From contig JAEXJU010000037.1 in assembly GCA_023448955.1 (NCBI GenBank), forward strand, positions 1 through 15,205: DNA of 15,205 nucleotides, given 5' to 3'. Source of the stretch: Bacteroidota bacterium. GTDB taxonomy: Bacteria; Bacteroidota; Bacteroidia; Flavobacteriales; Weeksellaceae. This document shows, one piece after another, positions 14,842-15,205 of this stretch. A program made the position numbers and the translations under genes. Within the stretch, counting starts at the first letter, position 1, and every line of letters starts with the position of its first letter. The notes below the pieces were generated by a model, which ran no database searches, had not been told where the DNA came from, and was given only the letters and a program-made list of their open reading frames with translations.

Positions 14842-14849
14842 TATATTTG
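14842..14849 (+). promoter_or_regulatory. -7 promoter element of the sterol desaturase family gene
   Basis: TATATTTG is a perfect TAnnTTTG box. At the right distance upstream (14819-14821) the sequence is TTA rather than TTG. It gives a leader of about 50 bases, and an AACACAAGGA stretch lies within that leader. Confidence 0.55.
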
Positions 14850-14908
14850 TTTATCAAAACTAACACAAGGAATTTTTCCTCTTTTCAATAACCTGACAAA
14901 TTAATAAA

Positions 14909-15205
14909 ATGGAATTCATTTTTGGTGAAAATGCACTGGAAAGCGTTTATGTCTGGGCAGTTCCGCTGCATGCTGTAGTTATACTGGCTGAAATGATATA
15001 CAGCCACGTTATGGAAGCCAAACTTTATAGCAGAAAAGATCTGTTTACTAATATTTATCTTGCGTTGATGAACTTTGGGCTGGATCTTGTGATGAAGGTT
15101 TTTGCGATGGCAGTAATGTTTTTCTTTTACCAATACCGTATTTTTGATTTTAATCTCAGCACCTGGTATTATTGGATTTTGTGTTTTTTGGCAACAGATC
15201 TGGCT
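14909..15205 (+). CDS. Probable sterol desaturase/fatty acid hydroxylase family protein (partial, first 99 residues)
   Basis: From the ATG at 14909 an open frame of 99 codons runs off the right edge. The visible protein is mostly hydrophobic: MEFIFGENALESVYVWAVPL, then a first membrane helix with HAVVILAEMIYSH, an amphipathic link (MEAKLYSRKDLFTN), a second helix (IYLALMNFGLDLVMKVFAMAVMFF) and a third beginning WYYWILCFLATDLA. This order matches the N-terminal membrane region of bacterial sterol desaturase/fatty acid hydroxylase superfamily proteins. The diagnostic His clusters (HxxxH, HxxHH) should follow but lie outside the window, so the assignment rests on the N-terminal pattern only. The gene has its own likely promoter and follows rlmN in the same direction. 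Confidence 0.65.
   Translation, partial: MEFIFGENALESVYVWAVPLHAVVILAEMIYSHVMEAKLYSRKDLFTNIYLALMNFGLDLVMKVFAMAVMFFFYQYRIFDFNLSTWYYWILCFLATDLA

Overview
This window looks like chromosomal DNA from a member of the Bacteroidota, most likely a flavobacterium of the Weeksellaceae (Chryseobacterium-like). The evidence is low G+C, protein families typical of that group (DUF349 repeat protein, lipoproteins, a secreted endonuclease I, an Omp85-barrel phosphatase), almost no Shine-Dalgarno sequences, and several perfect TAnnTTTG -7 boxes, the flavobacterial sigma-A signature. The genus is an inference.

Layout, left to right. (1) 1-348, minus: N-terminal part of a secreted endonuclease I, cut by the window edge. 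(2) 484-2298, minus: a five-repeat DUF349 protein followed by a strong terminator. (3) 2536-3585, plus: queA (queuosine synthesis), with a clear promoter and a bidirectional terminator. (4) 3638-4930, minus: a DUF389 membrane protein. (5) 5025-5885, plus: a lipoprotein with a probable beta-propeller fold. (6) 5913-9590, minus: a 1225-residue protein joining a calcineurin-like phosphatase, a region that looks like an atypical kinase, and an Omp85-type outer-membrane barrel. (7) 9937-11139, plus: an HD phosphohydrolase domain fused to a Pycsar-effector-like (PycTM/DUF5706) membrane module. (8) 11146-13473, minus: a 775-residue GAF-domain protein that ends only 6 bases from gene 7. (9) 13758-14792, plus: rlmN, starting with TTG. 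(10) 14909-15205, plus: start of a probable sterol desaturase/fatty acid hydroxylase family protein, cut by the window edge.

Most genes look like independently transcribed housekeeping or envelope genes. No multi-gene operon is evident. The least ordinary segment is 9703-13650. Its two convergent genes (HD-PycTM and GAF) are bracketed by two copies, in opposite orientation, of a roughly 92-base element that folds into a long interrupted hairpin. The copies differ at several positions, and many of the differences in the stems are compensatory, so the structure seems to be under selection. The HD-PycTM gene resembles the membrane effector of Pycsar antiphage systems, but no nucleotide cyclase is encoded beside it.

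Other points to follow up are the phosphatase/kinase-like/Omp85 fusion and the very short leaders implied by the promoters of three genes (HD-PycTM, GAF, rlmN). No rRNA, tRNA, CRISPR array, transposase or phage gene was seen.
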